Assembly (NCBI RefSeq): GCF_900009145.1
Contig: NZ_LN889782.1
Span: forward strand, 631,503-695,502
Reading direction: 5' to 3'
From: Planktothrix tepida PCC 9214
GTDB taxonomy: Bacteria; Cyanobacteriota; Cyanobacteriia; Cyanobacteriales; Microcoleaceae
Length of the DNA stretch: 64,000 nt
Shown: positions 27,830 through 35,514 of the stretch, in pieces
How the letters are laid out: every line of letters begins with the position of its first letter
Position numbering within the stretch: position 1 is the first letter of the stretch
Program-made: the position numbers and the translations under genes
Notes under the pieces: generated by a model
Database searches by the model: none
What the model was told of the DNA's origin: nothing
The model's input: only the letters and a program-made list of their open reading frames with translations

Positions 27830-28195
27830 TTAATTGCGTTTTCGCAGTTGAGTAACAATATCTTGATATTTTTCAGTGGATTCTGAATCAAGATTTGTCG
27901 GGTTTTTAGCAAGGGCTTGCAAAATTTTCTGACAATTTTGACAACGATTTCCTTGCCAACAATAGCAATCTTTAACCAAGTTTAGCAATAAATTTTGCAA
28001 TTGTTGATTTTGATCTAACAACGCTTGATAATTCCGTTGAACCGATTGAATGACTAAGAATAAATGCTTAAAGTCTTCCCCGATGTTTTCCAAATCCTGC
28101 ATCGTATCTTGACGCACTTGATTCGTTAATTCACAGGTTTTCATTAATTGATGCTCAATGGAATTAGGAGGGTTTAATTTGATCGTTTTTTTCAT
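27830..28195 (-). CDS. Small helical protein with a cysteine cluster
   Basis: This 121-residue protein is helical and contains a compact cysteine group, CYCWQGNRCQNCQK (about 85-98), that could bind a metal. The upstream half reads TCELTNQVRQDTMQDLENIGE. I do not recognise a family. An AGGAAAAC ribosome site precedes the ATG. It lies between the coiled-coil pair and the 231-residue gene, in the same direction, and is probably co-transcribed with them. Confidence 0.7.
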   Translation of the reverse strand: MKKTIKLNPPNSIEHQLMKTCELTNQVRQDTMQDLENIGEDFKHLFLVIQSVQRNYQALLDQNQQLQNLLLNLVKDCYCWQGNRCQNCQKILQALAKNPTNLDSESTEKYQDIVTQLRKRN

Positions 28196-28358
28196 GTTTT
28201 CCTAGAACGAAAAAATCGCAGTGATGATACCCAGCTTTTAAACATCGGTAAAGTTCTATAACACCTGTTATAAAAACCGATATTGTAAGGACGGGAAAAA
28301 TACCTAGATTGATAGAACCCGTCCTCACCTAATGTTGGGGTAAATTCCCCTACAATAC

Positions 28359-29054
28359 TTACGCAGAAACTTGAGTTAAAGCCGGAGGTAATGCGGTATC
28401 TTGTCCTGAATTTAACATCAATTCAGAATGTTCTTCTCCTTTGGCATAAGCCACCATTAAACAGGCAATTTCATGGGGAGGTAAGTTATCTAAACACACC
28501 ATTTTTCGGGTTCCTTCCAAGTCAATCATCCGCGATAAATTACTGGGATCTGATAAAACTGCCGCCGCTTGTTCCACCACAGACCAATCAGTCCGTTCCT
28601 GCCAAGACCATTTTAAACTATAATAATTAATGGGTTTTACGACTCCATTCTCATCGGGTTTTTGACCGGAATGCTTGGTAAATTCAGGAACAAAAATTCC
28701 CGTTGCAGGTTCAACACCTCGCGCTTGAACAGAAGCCACTAAACGGTTAAAATCACTTAATCCCCGTGATTTTAAATACGTCACCATCACAACCCCTTTT
28801 GGCAGTTCTCCTGATTCCGCGACAAACCAAATTTGACCCCATAAAGTATGTTCTGTTTGTCCTAAACTGCCAAAAAATTTGCTAAACTTAAGAATGGTCA
28901 TGGAACATTTAGAACCATAATCTGTATCCCCGATTGTCCACTGTCCCGCCTGACAATTATTGCGAACTGAAATGGGGATTTCAGGAACTAATAAAGCTTC
29001 TTTGGGTTTGGCTCCAAAAACGGTAAAAGTTGCTTTTTCTAATGTTTTTGTCAT
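28359..29054 (-). CDS. Unrecognised 231-residue protein in the coiled-coil cluster
   Basis: The protein starts MTKTLEKATFTVFGAKPKEA and continues with a mixed alpha/beta sequence (CSMTILKFSKFFGSLG, HTLWGQIWFVAESGELPKGV). The middle holds YYSLKWSWQERTDW, and a helical C-terminal region includes LPPHEIACLMVAYAKGEEHS. No catalytic motif, signal peptide or membrane helix is seen. It has a GGGAAA site before the ATG. Its position between the 86-residue gene and the cysteine-cluster gene suggests membership of the same leftward transcript. I cannot assign a function. Confidence 0.7.
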   Translation of the reverse strand: MTKTLEKATFTVFGAKPKEALLVPEIPISVRNNCQAGQWTIGDTDYGSKCSMTILKFSKFFGSLGQTEHTLWGQIWFVAESGELPKGVVMVTYLKSRGLSDFNRLVASVQARGVEPATGIFVPEFTKHSGQKPDENGVVKPINYYSLKWSWQERTDWSVVEQAAAVLSDPSNLSRMIDLEGTRKMVCLDNLPPHEIACLMVAYAKGEEHSELMLNSGQDTALPPALTQVSA

Positions 29055-29161
29055 TTTATTTCCCTTTATTTTCTGAAATTTAGACGCAATTTTTCTGGAT
29101 TAGGGCGAGTAATTTGAGTTTAAATTTCCTCGCCCTAATTTTGTTTTAATTCGGTAATATT

Positions 29162-29422
29162 CTATCGAATTAAATGGGATTGTTTTTCCGGTTCAGGATA
29201 GGAATACAATGCCTCTTGTTGAGCTTTAAGAATGCGTAAAGCTGCTAACAAATGCTCTAATAAATGGGTATGAGCGGTGGTAAAATGAATACTAAATCCT
29301 TCCCCATCCCGTGCATAACCCGGACATATTAACGATGCTGAACCTTGTTCTTCATGGGTAGTAATATAAAGCCAATCATCGTCTTCTAATTTGTAGTGTG
29401 TATCTGTCCAAGTTCTGAGCAT
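29162..29422 (-). CDS. Small hypothetical protein, first gene of the leftward cluster
   Basis: This 86-residue protein reads MLRTWTDTHYKLEDDDWLYI and later GFSIHFTTAHTHLLEHLLAAL. It is soluble with no known motif. A strong SD (AGGAGG, 10 bases before the ATG) supports the start and good translation. It is the promoter-proximal gene of the leftward block and lies directly across from the XRE regulator gene, so it is the most likely gene to be controlled by the palindromes between them. Confidence 0.7.
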   Translation of the reverse strand: MLRTWTDTHYKLEDDDWLYITTHEEQGSASLICPGYARDGEGFSIHFTTAHTHLLEHLLAALRILKAQQEALYSYPEPEKQSHLIR

Positions 29423-29557
29423 GGCAGTTTTCCTCCTGTATGGATTTTGGGTTTTTGATCAAAACCTCAATCCCAAATTGATGGGGTTAGTACACTACCT
29501 GATCAAGGTTGAATGATCTCGATGGCTGCAACAAACGCTATGGGAGACGTTTGGGTA

Positions 29558-29573
29558 TTGAACTTTTGTTCAA
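29558..29573. promoter_or_regulatory. Candidate operator palindrome 1
   Basis: TTGAACTTTTGTTCAA is a perfect 6+6 palindrome with a 4-bp centre, in the gap between the divergent 86-residue gene and the XRE gene. The same TTGAA/TTCAA half-sites with identical 16-bp span recur at 29692-29707. Confidence 0.5.
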
Positions 29574-29586
29574 CTAACCCTATCTT

Positions 29587-29600
29587 AGTCAATGTTGACT
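29587..29600. promoter_or_regulatory. Candidate operator palindrome 2
   Basis: AGTCAATGTTGACT is a 6+6 palindrome with a 2-bp centre, 13 bp to the right of palindrome 1. Its half-site differs, so it may serve another protein or be incidental. Confidence 0.35.
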
Positions 29601-29691
29601 CAATCGTCAAGTCTGAGATCAAAATTTTTTACCTTGATTTCCCAATCTCTACCTTCTTCCGGCGTGTAAGCAGTAGACTGGTTGTAGCGGG

Positions 29692-29707
29692 TTGAAATTT
29701 TCTTCAA
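29692..29707. promoter_or_regulatory. Candidate operator palindrome 3
   Basis: TTGAAATTTTCTTCAA shares the outer half-sites and total length of palindrome 1 and lies 34 bp before the XRE start codon, a good position for autoregulation. Confidence 0.5.
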
Positions 29708-29741
29708 ACCAGCGTATTATGGGAGTCAGGAGGAATGTATT

Positions 29742-30080
29742 GTGGAACAAACCTTTGGAAAGCTAATTCGTCAGGCTCGTAAAGACAAAGCCTACTCACA
29801 GCGTCAGTTAGCGGCGTTGTTGCAAGTGGATTTCACCTATTTATCGAAGCTAGAGAATGATCGCGCGGACTACCCGCCTAAAGAAGATGTGATTCGGGGG
29901 TTGGCGCGGAATCTGGGTTTAGATGAGGAGGAGTTAATCTTCTTGGCGGGGCGAATCCCTCAGCATTATGAGACATTTCTCAAAGAAAATAATAAGAGCA
30001 TGACGGCATTATTCCGCCGAATGCAGGAAAATCCCAACTTTGCCCAACAAATTTTTGAGGCTGTCCGGGAGGTTGAATAA
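29742..30080 (+). CDS. XRE-family transcriptional regulator
   Basis: This 112-residue protein starts at a GTG preceded by a strong SD (AGGAGG). The N-terminal helix-turn-helix of the Cro/CI type reads LIRQARKDKAYSQRQLAALLQVDFTYLSKLEND (about residues 7-39). A helical C-terminal part probably mediates dimerisation. The stop codon abuts the GTG of the ImmA/IrrE-type gene. XRE plus ImmA pairs form regulatory switches in which the peptidase inactivates the repressor. The likely operators lie upstream at 29558-29707. Confidence 0.9.
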   Translation: MEQTFGKLIRQARKDKAYSQRQLAALLQVDFTYLSKLENDRADYPPKEDVIRGLARNLGLDEEELIFLAGRIPQHYETFLKENNKSMTALFRRMQENPNFAQQIFEAVREVE

Positions 30081-30716
30081 GTGAGTATCCTAAAGCCGTA
30101 CCGCTTTTATCGTCGAGAGTCGATTGAGCGTCGGGCAAATGAGATTTTGCGACGGATGCAAACCACGCCAAATTTTGCCCCAGAGTGGCCGTTTGAGGCT
30201 TCTTTCGTGGCAGATTTCCTCGATTTAGGAGTGGTGTGGGATTGCATTCCCCCCGATGAACAGGGGGCGATCGCGGCTCGAATCTTGCCAACGGAACGAC
30301 TCATCGAAATTAATGAGGAAATTCAAGAAAAACCCAAGGGCTTTATTGAGTCTACTATTGCCCATGAAATCGGTCATTGGGTATTACATATTAATCATGA
30401 TCAATTAGAGTTGGGAGTATCAGAATCTTCGGACAATCAATCGGATGAACCCTTTGTTTGTCGAGGTGCTACGGTGGAATCTCATCTCGCTTCGATTGAA
30501 TGGCAAGCACAATATTTTGCCAGTTGTTTATTAATGCCTCGCCATGTCTTAGATGAAAAACGCCAAGGTCGAGATTTAACGCAATGGCGACACCTTTATA
30601 AAATTAAAGATGAGTTGGGGGTGAGTATTTCTAATTTAACGAATCGTTTACAAGAATTGGGTTGGATTTCTATTCCCAAAGGGGAACGCACAATCTACCC
30701 CGGAAAAGCCGCTTAA
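30081..30716 (+). CDS. ImmA/IrrE-family metallopeptidase
   Basis: This 211-residue protein contains IAHEIGHWVLHI, a zinc-peptidase HExxH motif near residues 95-99. A downstream segment EWQAQYFASCLLMPRHVL matches the third ligand region (E-x2-A-x2-FA) of ImmA/IrrE enzymes. ImmA of ICEBs1 and IrrE of Deinococcus cleave XRE-type repressors. The GTG start directly follows the XRE stop and is preceded by GGGAGG. The C-terminal helix region (ELGVSISNLTNRLQELGWI) resembles the winged-helix end common in these proteins. The obvious substrate candidate is the adjacent XRE protein. Confidence 0.9.
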   Translation: MSILKPYRFYRRESIERRANEILRRMQTTPNFAPEWPFEASFVADFLDLGVVWDCIPPDEQGAIAARILPTERLIEINEEIQEKPKGFIESTIAHEIGHWVLHINHDQLELGVSESSDNQSDEPFVCRGATVESHLASIEWQAQYFASCLLMPRHVLDEKRQGRDLTQWRHLYKIKDELGVSISNLTNRLQELGWISIPKGERTIYPGKAA

Positions 30717-30722
30717 CCCCTC

Positions 30723-30772
30723 GTTCCAAGGCTCCCGCCTTGGAATGTTATTAAGGAGGCTCCGCCTCTTTT
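30723..30772. repeat. Palindromic repeat pair after the ImmA-type gene
   Basis: TTCCAAGGCTCCCGCCTTGGAA is close to a perfect palindrome and is followed by GAGGCTCCGCCTC, a second hairpin. Both occur widely in cyanobacterial intergenic DNA. They may terminate the XRE-ImmA transcript. Confidence 0.65.
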
Positions 30773-30850
30773 TCGTGGGTGGTAAAGTTATTAATAGTTA
30801 TGTATAGGCGATCGTACAAATTTAAGATAATATAATTGAAATCCCGAACT

Positions 30851-31111
30851 ATGAATACAGTTCAATTACGCCAAAAAATCGAAAGCCAACTCAATCAACT
30901 TTCACCCGAAAGACTTACTCTAGTGAGTGAGTTTCTCGATTCTATTCAGTTAGCAGAAACTATTGAGTCCTCTTCATTGCGTAAACTATCCCCTATTAAA
31001 AGAGGTAAAACAGCTAAAGATTTACTAAAATTTGCCCAAACTTGGCAGGGTGATGATCTGGAAGACTGCCTAAATTTTGTACAGGAGACTCGCTCAGAAA
31101 CGCAATTTTAA
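30851..31111 (+). CDS. Probable antitoxin of a PIN toxin pair
   Basis: This 86-residue protein begins MNTVQLRQKIESQLNQLSPE, followed by RLTLVSEFLDSIQ, a short helical layout common to antitoxins paired with PIN toxins in cyanobacteria (DUF2281-like). The C-terminus (TAKDLLKFAQTWQGDDLEDC) would bind and block the toxin. An upstream in-frame start at 30836 is less likely. It lies 4 bp before the toxin start, so the pair is one operon. The antitoxin role comes from context. Confidence 0.7.
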   Translation: MNTVQLRQKIESQLNQLSPERLTLVSEFLDSIQLAETIESSSLRKLSPIKRGKTAKDLLKFAQTWQGDDLEDCLNFVQETRSETQF

Positions 31112-31115
31112 GCCC

Positions 31116-31562
31116 ATGCCTTATCTACTGGATACAAACCACTGTAGCTATATTATTAATGGAAACTCTCAAGTAATTAATGCCTTAAATGATCATGTAA
31201 ATGACGTTATTGGTATTAGTATTATTACTTATGCTGAACTGCTTTACATGACTAATAAATCGCTGAAAGCTGTGCAGAATCGGATCGCCGTTGAAGCCTT
31301 TTTAACTAATGTTGACCTGTATTTTATAGATGAAGAAACTGCTATCATTTATAGTGGTATTAAAGCATCAGTATTTAATCAATTTGCTCCAAAAGATAAA
31401 AATAAACGTCGCCACACCAGCATGAGTCACTTGGGATTTACCGACCATGACCTTTGGATTGTCGCCACAGCGATTCAACACGAACTAACCTTAGTTTCCA
31501 CCGACAGTGACTTTAAACGAATTAACCAAGTTCAGCCGTTTTCTTGGGAATCATGGATGTAA
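31116..31562 (+). CDS. PIN-domain toxin (VapC-like)
   Basis: I place the start at the ATG at 31116, giving 148 residues beginning MPYLLDTNHCSYIING with the first catalytic Asp at residue 6. Further conserved acidic positions fall in ISIITYAELLYM, FTDHDLWIVATA and LVSTDSDFKRI. The PIN fold makes it a probable ribonuclease toxin. It differs clearly from the PIN toxin at 11116-11523, so these are two separate pairs. The frame extends upstream to 31077 inside the antitoxin gene, which I consider untranslated. Confidence 0.85.
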   Translation: MPYLLDTNHCSYIINGNSQVINALNDHVNDVIGISIITYAELLYMTNKSLKAVQNRIAVEAFLTNVDLYFIDEETAIIYSGIKASVFNQFAPKDKNKRRHTSMSHLGFTDHDLWIVATAIQHELTLVSTDSDFKRINQVQPFSWESWM

Positions 31563-31567
31563 TATTC

Positions 31568-31634
31568 CAAAAACTGAGTTTCTAGGATAACTTTTGCATC
31601 CTCACTAAGATTTTGTTCAGGAACCCAGTTTTAT
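31568..31634. repeat. Diverged paired-arm foldback
   Basis: The arms AAAACTGAGTTTCT and AGGAACCCAGTTTT face each other between two convergent genes. They match the AGAAACCGGGTTTCT family loosely and may act as a terminator for both. Confidence 0.5.
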
Positions 31635-31644
31635 TCCCCCTATT

Positions 31645-32079
31645 TTAACCCTTTAATATTAACCCTAACGCTCGATTAATAATCTCTTGTTTATTAACAA
31701 TTTTTTCTAATTCTTCCGGTTGATAACGTCCTTCTTCAACTTCTAAAGAAGCTTGATCAATCGCATCAGGATAAGCTGCTTCTAACGCTTCGGCTAAATC
31801 TTCAGAATTCAGGTAATAGCCTCCTGCTTTCCGACGTTTATTTTTTCGTTGAATTTGTCGAATAGAATTGCGGATAGAGATATCCCAAGAGCGAGTTGTT
31901 CTATTTTCCGCTTGTTGTTTAATTAAATGCAACAATAAAATAATACTATAACTAATAATATTATTAATCTTGTCATCTCGGCTCATTTCTTCCAATTCTT
32001 CAACAACAGCTAATGATCCAGCAATATCCCCCTTGAGGAGAAGATCTTTTAAGGTTAACAGTTCTTCCATAATTCTCAA
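31645..32079 (-). CDS. DUF29 family protein
   Basis: This 144-residue protein matches the DUF29 family, which is abundant in cyanobacteria: VVEELEEMSRDDKINNII, HLIKQQAENRTTRSWDISIRNS, and the C-terminal EALEAAYPDAIDQASLEVE. The family has no confirmed function. The start could be either M1 or M4 (MEELL). It lies 11 bp after the stop of the peptidoglycan-binding gene in the same direction, so the two may be co-transcribed. The family sometimes sits beside toxin-antitoxin genes, as here. Confidence 0.8.
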   Translation of the reverse strand: MRIMEELLTLKDLLLKGDIAGSLAVVEELEEMSRDDKINNIISYSIILLLHLIKQQAENRTTRSWDISIRNSIRQIQRKNKRRKAGGYYLNSEDLAEALEAAYPDAIDQASLEVEEGRYQPEELEKIVNKQEIINRALGLILKG

Positions 32080-32090
32080 TTTAATCTGAA

Positions 32091-32630
32091 TTAAACAACA
32101 GGTTCAATAAATCGTTGATTAGCTCGAATAAAAAACGCTCCCCCTTGATAAGAAACGACTAACCAAGGTTTACCGACTGAATCAAATTTAATCGGATAAC
32201 GATATTCAGGATGGAGCATTAACATCGTACCTGAGGGAAAAGTCATATCGATAGAATAATTAAATCCGGGGCCACTCCGAGCATTTAAGGTTTTAGAACA
32301 AGTGACGCGCCATTGTTCCCAATTACCCTGAATAAAATCTCCTAATTCATTAGGGACGGGAGGAAGTTTATTTTCAGCAGAATAGCCAGAATTTTGATTA
32401 ACATCCGTAGAATTTTCAATTGCAGCTACGGCTTCTTGAAGTTTGAGACGAGTTGCCTCTCCAATCATCCCATCAATGGCTAATTCCATTTCCTCTTGAA
32501 AGGCTTTAATCGTAGCTTCTAATTGTTCATCAAAGGGCATTCCAAACCGCCCAATATTATAACCTAACCGTTCTAACTGATATTGAATTTCTCGAACCTT
32601 AGCCCCTAATGCACCGCGCTTTAAAATCAT
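32091..32630 (-). CDS. Peptidoglycan-binding domain plus SH3-like protein
   Basis: Residues 1-65 form a PG_binding_1 module (LKRGALGAKVREIQYQLERLGY, then AIDGMIGEATRLKLQEAV). Residues 105-179 look like a bacterial SH3 domain (TCSKTLNARSGPGFNY, GKPWLVVSYQGGAFFIRAN). Both modules usually bind cell-wall glycans or peptides. No signal peptide is visible, so the protein is either exported by another route or acts inside the cell, for example in a phage-like or filament-associated complex. No hydrolase domain is present. Confidence 0.75.
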   Translation of the reverse strand: MILKRGALGAKVREIQYQLERLGYNIGRFGMPFDEQLEATIKAFQEEMELAIDGMIGEATRLKLQEAVAAIENSTDVNQNSGYSAENKLPPVPNELGDFIQGNWEQWRVTCSKTLNARSGPGFNYSIDMTFPSGTMLMLHPEYRYPIKFDSVGKPWLVVSYQGGAFFIRANQRFIEPVV

Positions 32631-32781
32631 GCTTAAATTCTCCTCTCTATGTTCCGGTTTTGTGTTAGGCTATGGGAATACTAAACAACAGTTAACACTA
32701 TCTTCTCTATCTTAAATCATTAGTTTAACCGAGTTAATAAAAATTATCTTAATTTCTGCGATGATCAATGAGGTTAACAGA

Positions 32782-34005
32782 ATGGAAAGACGACAATTTT
32801 TAAAATTTGTAGGTCTTGTTGGAACATCAGCGATCGCAACCTTGGGAACTCAAGGATGGGTTGCAAAAAGCTTTGCGACTTCCCCCTCCCCAAAACGGTT
32901 AATTGTGATTTTTCTTCGGGGTGGAATTGATGGGTTAAACGTGGTGGTTCCCTATGCTGAACCGGAATATTATGCCGCCCGTCCTGTGATTGCCATTCCC
33001 AAACCTGGAACCGAAAAAGGGGTCTTGGATTTAGATGGTTTTTTTGGGATTCATCCGGCTTTATCCCCCCTGATGCCTCTCTGGAAACAAGGCAATTTAG
33101 CTTTTATTCATGCGGTAGGTTCTCCGATTTCTAATCGTTCTCACTTTGAAGCCCAGGATCAGTTAGAAACGGGAACCCCCAACAGTCAAAAAACCCCCGA
33201 TGGATGGATGAATCGTTTATTAGGGGTGTTACCCGGACACACTCCTGTTGAAGCCGTCAGTGTGGGAACTGTGATTCCGCGAATCTTATCGGGTTCTCAA
33301 TCCGTTGCCAATATTACCCTCAATTCTAATAGTACCCGCGAACTCCCCATTGACGGAGAGCAAGTGAAGGCTGCCTTTGATCAACTTTACGCGAGTAACG
33401 ATGCTCTGAGTCTAGCTTATCGAGAAGGCAGAAGCGCCCGTGAACAACTGCTTAAGGAATTAGACGCGGAAATGGAAGCCGCTAACCAAGGAGCCCCCTT
33501 ACCCAAGGGATTTGCGGGGGAAGCCCGACAACTGGCGAGTTTGTTAGTTCGAGATCCCAGTATTCAACTGGCGTTTATGGCTTTGGGAGGATGGGACACC
33601 CACATTAATCAGGGGGCAGCTACCGGAGTCTTAGCGAATCGTTTAAATCCTTTAGCTGAAGGGTTAGCGGTGTTAGTGGAACGGTTGGGAGAGGTTTATC
33701 GGGATACAACCGTAGTGGTCATGTCAGAATTTGGGCGCACGGTTCACGAAAATGGCAATGGGGGGACGGATCATGGCTATGGGAACGTGATGTGGCTGTT
33801 AGGAGGGGCAGTTCAAGGGGGAAAAGTTTATGGTAAATGGCCCGGCTTAGCGAAATCTGAGTTATTTGAACAACGGGATTTAAAGGTAACAACCGACTTT
33901 AGAGAGGTAATTGCTCAGATTTTATTGAGTAATTTTAAACTGAATTCCGAGCAACTGCTTCGAGTGTTTCCGAACTTTACCCCGTCTCAAACTCTAAAAT
34001 CCTAA
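32782..34005 (+). CDS. DUF1501 family protein with Tat-type signal
   Basis: The start at 32782 is supported by GAGG 8 bases upstream and gives MERRQFLKFVGLVGTSAIAT, a twin-arginine-like signal (RRQFLK). An earlier ATG at 32761 has no SD. The body matches DUF1501 (LIVIFLRGGIDGLNVVVPY, a PISNRSHFEAQDQLETGTP segment, and GGTDHGYGNVMWLLGGAV near the end), a family related to the alkaline phosphatase/sulfatase fold. Metal-binding residues typical of sulfatases are probably in HFEAQD and GTDHG. The substrate is unknown. It would act outside the cytoplasmic membrane. Confidence 0.85.
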   Translation: MERRQFLKFVGLVGTSAIATLGTQGWVAKSFATSPSPKRLIVIFLRGGIDGLNVVVPYAEPEYYAARPVIAIPKPGTEKGVLDLDGFFGIHPALSPLMPLWKQGNLAFIHAVGSPISNRSHFEAQDQLETGTPNSQKTPDGWMNRLLGVLPGHTPVEAVSVGTVIPRILSGSQSVANITLNSNSTRELPIDGEQVKAAFDQLYASNDALSLAYREGRSAREQLLKELDAEMEAANQGAPLPKGFAGEARQLASLLVRDPSIQLAFMALGGWDTHINQGAATGVLANRLNPLAEGLAVLVERLGEVYRDTTVVVMSEFGRTVHENGNGGTDHGYGNVMWLLGGAVQGGKVYGKWPGLAKSELFEQRDLKVTTDFREVIAQILLSNFKLNSEQLLRVFPNFTPSQTLKS

Positions 34006-34116
34006 TTCCATGTTAGAAGATCAGCAAAATTTGGTAAATTATTAAAATATTCTAAAAAACACAGGGTTCTCTGCTGAATTGCTGATTCCTTCTATACACT
34101 TATACAATTGGGTTTC

Positions 34117-35322
34117 ATGGCGAAAAGTTCGTGGCGATATCATTTTTCTAAACACACAGTACGAATCCTGAAATCAATTTATTTAATGGTTTTGGGCATA
34201 GGGTTAACAATTTTATTATCCGCCTATCCAGGTATTGCGATTCCCCCTCAACTGTCCCCAGAAATTCGGGGTGTTTGGATGACAACAAATGATAGTGATA
34301 TTGTGCGAGATCATGCGAAATTACAGGAAGCGGTGAATCAATTAGCCCGGTTAAATTTTAATACAATTTATCCCGTAGTTTGGAATTCAGGTTATGTGTT
34401 TTATCCGAGTGGAATAGCTCAAGCAAAGGGGTTTCAACCCTTTATTCGTCGAGGGTTACAGGGACAGGATGTTTTAGCGGATTTAATTACCCAAAGTCAT
34501 CAAAAAGGGTTATTAGTAATACCTTGGTTTGAATTTGGATTTATGGCACCCCCCTCATCCGAATTAGCTTTAAATCATCCCCAGTGGTTAACCAGTCGCC
34601 AAGATGGAAGTTTAACTTGGGAAGGTGTGGCGGGGGAAGTGGTTTGGTTAAATCCATTTCATCCCCAGGTACAACAATTAATCATCGATTTAGTTGTGGA
34701 AGTGATGACTTTATATCCAGTGGATGGAATTCAATTTGATGATCACTTGAGTTTACCCATTGAATTTGGTTATGATCCCTATACGATTAAGTTGTATCAA
34801 CAAGAAATGAAAGCATCCCCTCCCAGCAACCCGAAAGATGAAGCTTGGGTGCGTTGGCGGGCGAATAAAATTACAGAATTTGTTGAAAAATTGCGTAAAG
34901 CGGTAAAAGCTAAAAATCCTAAAGCAATTTTTTCTATTGCTCCCAATCCCTATCATACTGCTTATAATAGTCATCTCCAAGATTGGGTGGGTTGGGTGAA
35001 AAAAAATCTAGTTGATGAGTTAATTGTTCAGATTTATCGTCCAGATTTACCGAGTTTTGTTAGAGAAATAACGAAAGCAGAAATTAAAGAAGCCCAGAGT
35101 AAAATTCCAACGGGAGTAGGGATTTTAACCGGGTTAAGAAATCGACCCATTGGGATGAATCAAATTCAAGCGAAGGTACAAGCCGCCCGTCAAAATGGCT
35201 TAGGATTTTCGTTCTTTTTCTATGAAAGTTTATGGGATGAAGCCCCGGAACCCATACAGGAACGACAATCAAAATTTCAAACCCTATTCTATTATCCGGC
35301 TTCAAGGGCTTTTTTGAGATAA
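34117..35322 (+). CDS. GH10-like (YddW/DUF187-type) glycoside hydrolase family protein
   Basis: The frame can begin at TTG 34108 or ATG 34117; the ATG gives 401 residues. A signal-type helix (about 20-45) ends near YPGIAIP. The domain then starts with EIRGVWMTTNDSD and continues with a TIM-barrel-like pattern (NTIYPVVWNSGYVFYPSG, LLVIPWFEFGFM, VDGIQFDDHLSLP, DELIVQIYRPD), typical of the GHL10 family of putative exported glycosidases. An acidic pair in QFDDH could be catalytic. The natural substrate, perhaps peptidoglycan or a surface polysaccharide, is not known. Confidence 0.8.
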   Translation: MAKSSWRYHFSKHTVRILKSIYLMVLGIGLTILLSAYPGIAIPPQLSPEIRGVWMTTNDSDIVRDHAKLQEAVNQLARLNFNTIYPVVWNSGYVFYPSGIAQAKGFQPFIRRGLQGQDVLADLITQSHQKGLLVIPWFEFGFMAPPSSELALNHPQWLTSRQDGSLTWEGVAGEVVWLNPFHPQVQQLIIDLVVEVMTLYPVDGIQFDDHLSLPIEFGYDPYTIKLYQQEMKASPPSNPKDEAWVRWRANKITEFVEKLRKAVKAKNPKAIFSIAPNPYHTAYNSHLQDWVGWVKKNLVDELIVQIYRPDLPSFVREITKAEIKEAQSKIPTGVGILTGLRNRPIGMNQIQAKVQAARQNGLGFSFFFYESLWDEAPEPIQERQSKFQTLFYYPASRAFLR

Positions 35323-35369
35323 AAATTAATCGTCAGTATCTCTTGTTTAATTTGTAGCAAACATTTCAG

Positions 35370-35484
35370 GATTTTATATTATCCCTCTTTTATCACTTTG
35401 AGGAAAAAGCCGGATTTGACTTAGGTTGAAAGGGCGTAACTTCGTTCAAATTCCCCTTGGTCATAAAAGAGGGATTATTTTAAT
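35370..35484. repeat. Long foldback between convergent genes
   Basis: The arms ATCCCTCTTTTAT (35381-35393) and ATAAAAGAGGGAT (35463-35475) are perfectly complementary over 13 bp, and weaker complementarity extends outward for about 10 bp more. The element fills the gap between the GHL10 gene and the GAF-cyclase gene and could be a MITE-like relic or a shared terminator. Confidence 0.55.
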
Positions 35485-35514
35485 CAAAATTTTCGGGTTT
35501 GAATTGAACTAAAA

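Noticed and set aside
30723-30772. CRISPR-like repeat
   Set aside because: Only two different palindromes occur here, without spacers of regular length. No CRISPR array was found anywhere in the window.
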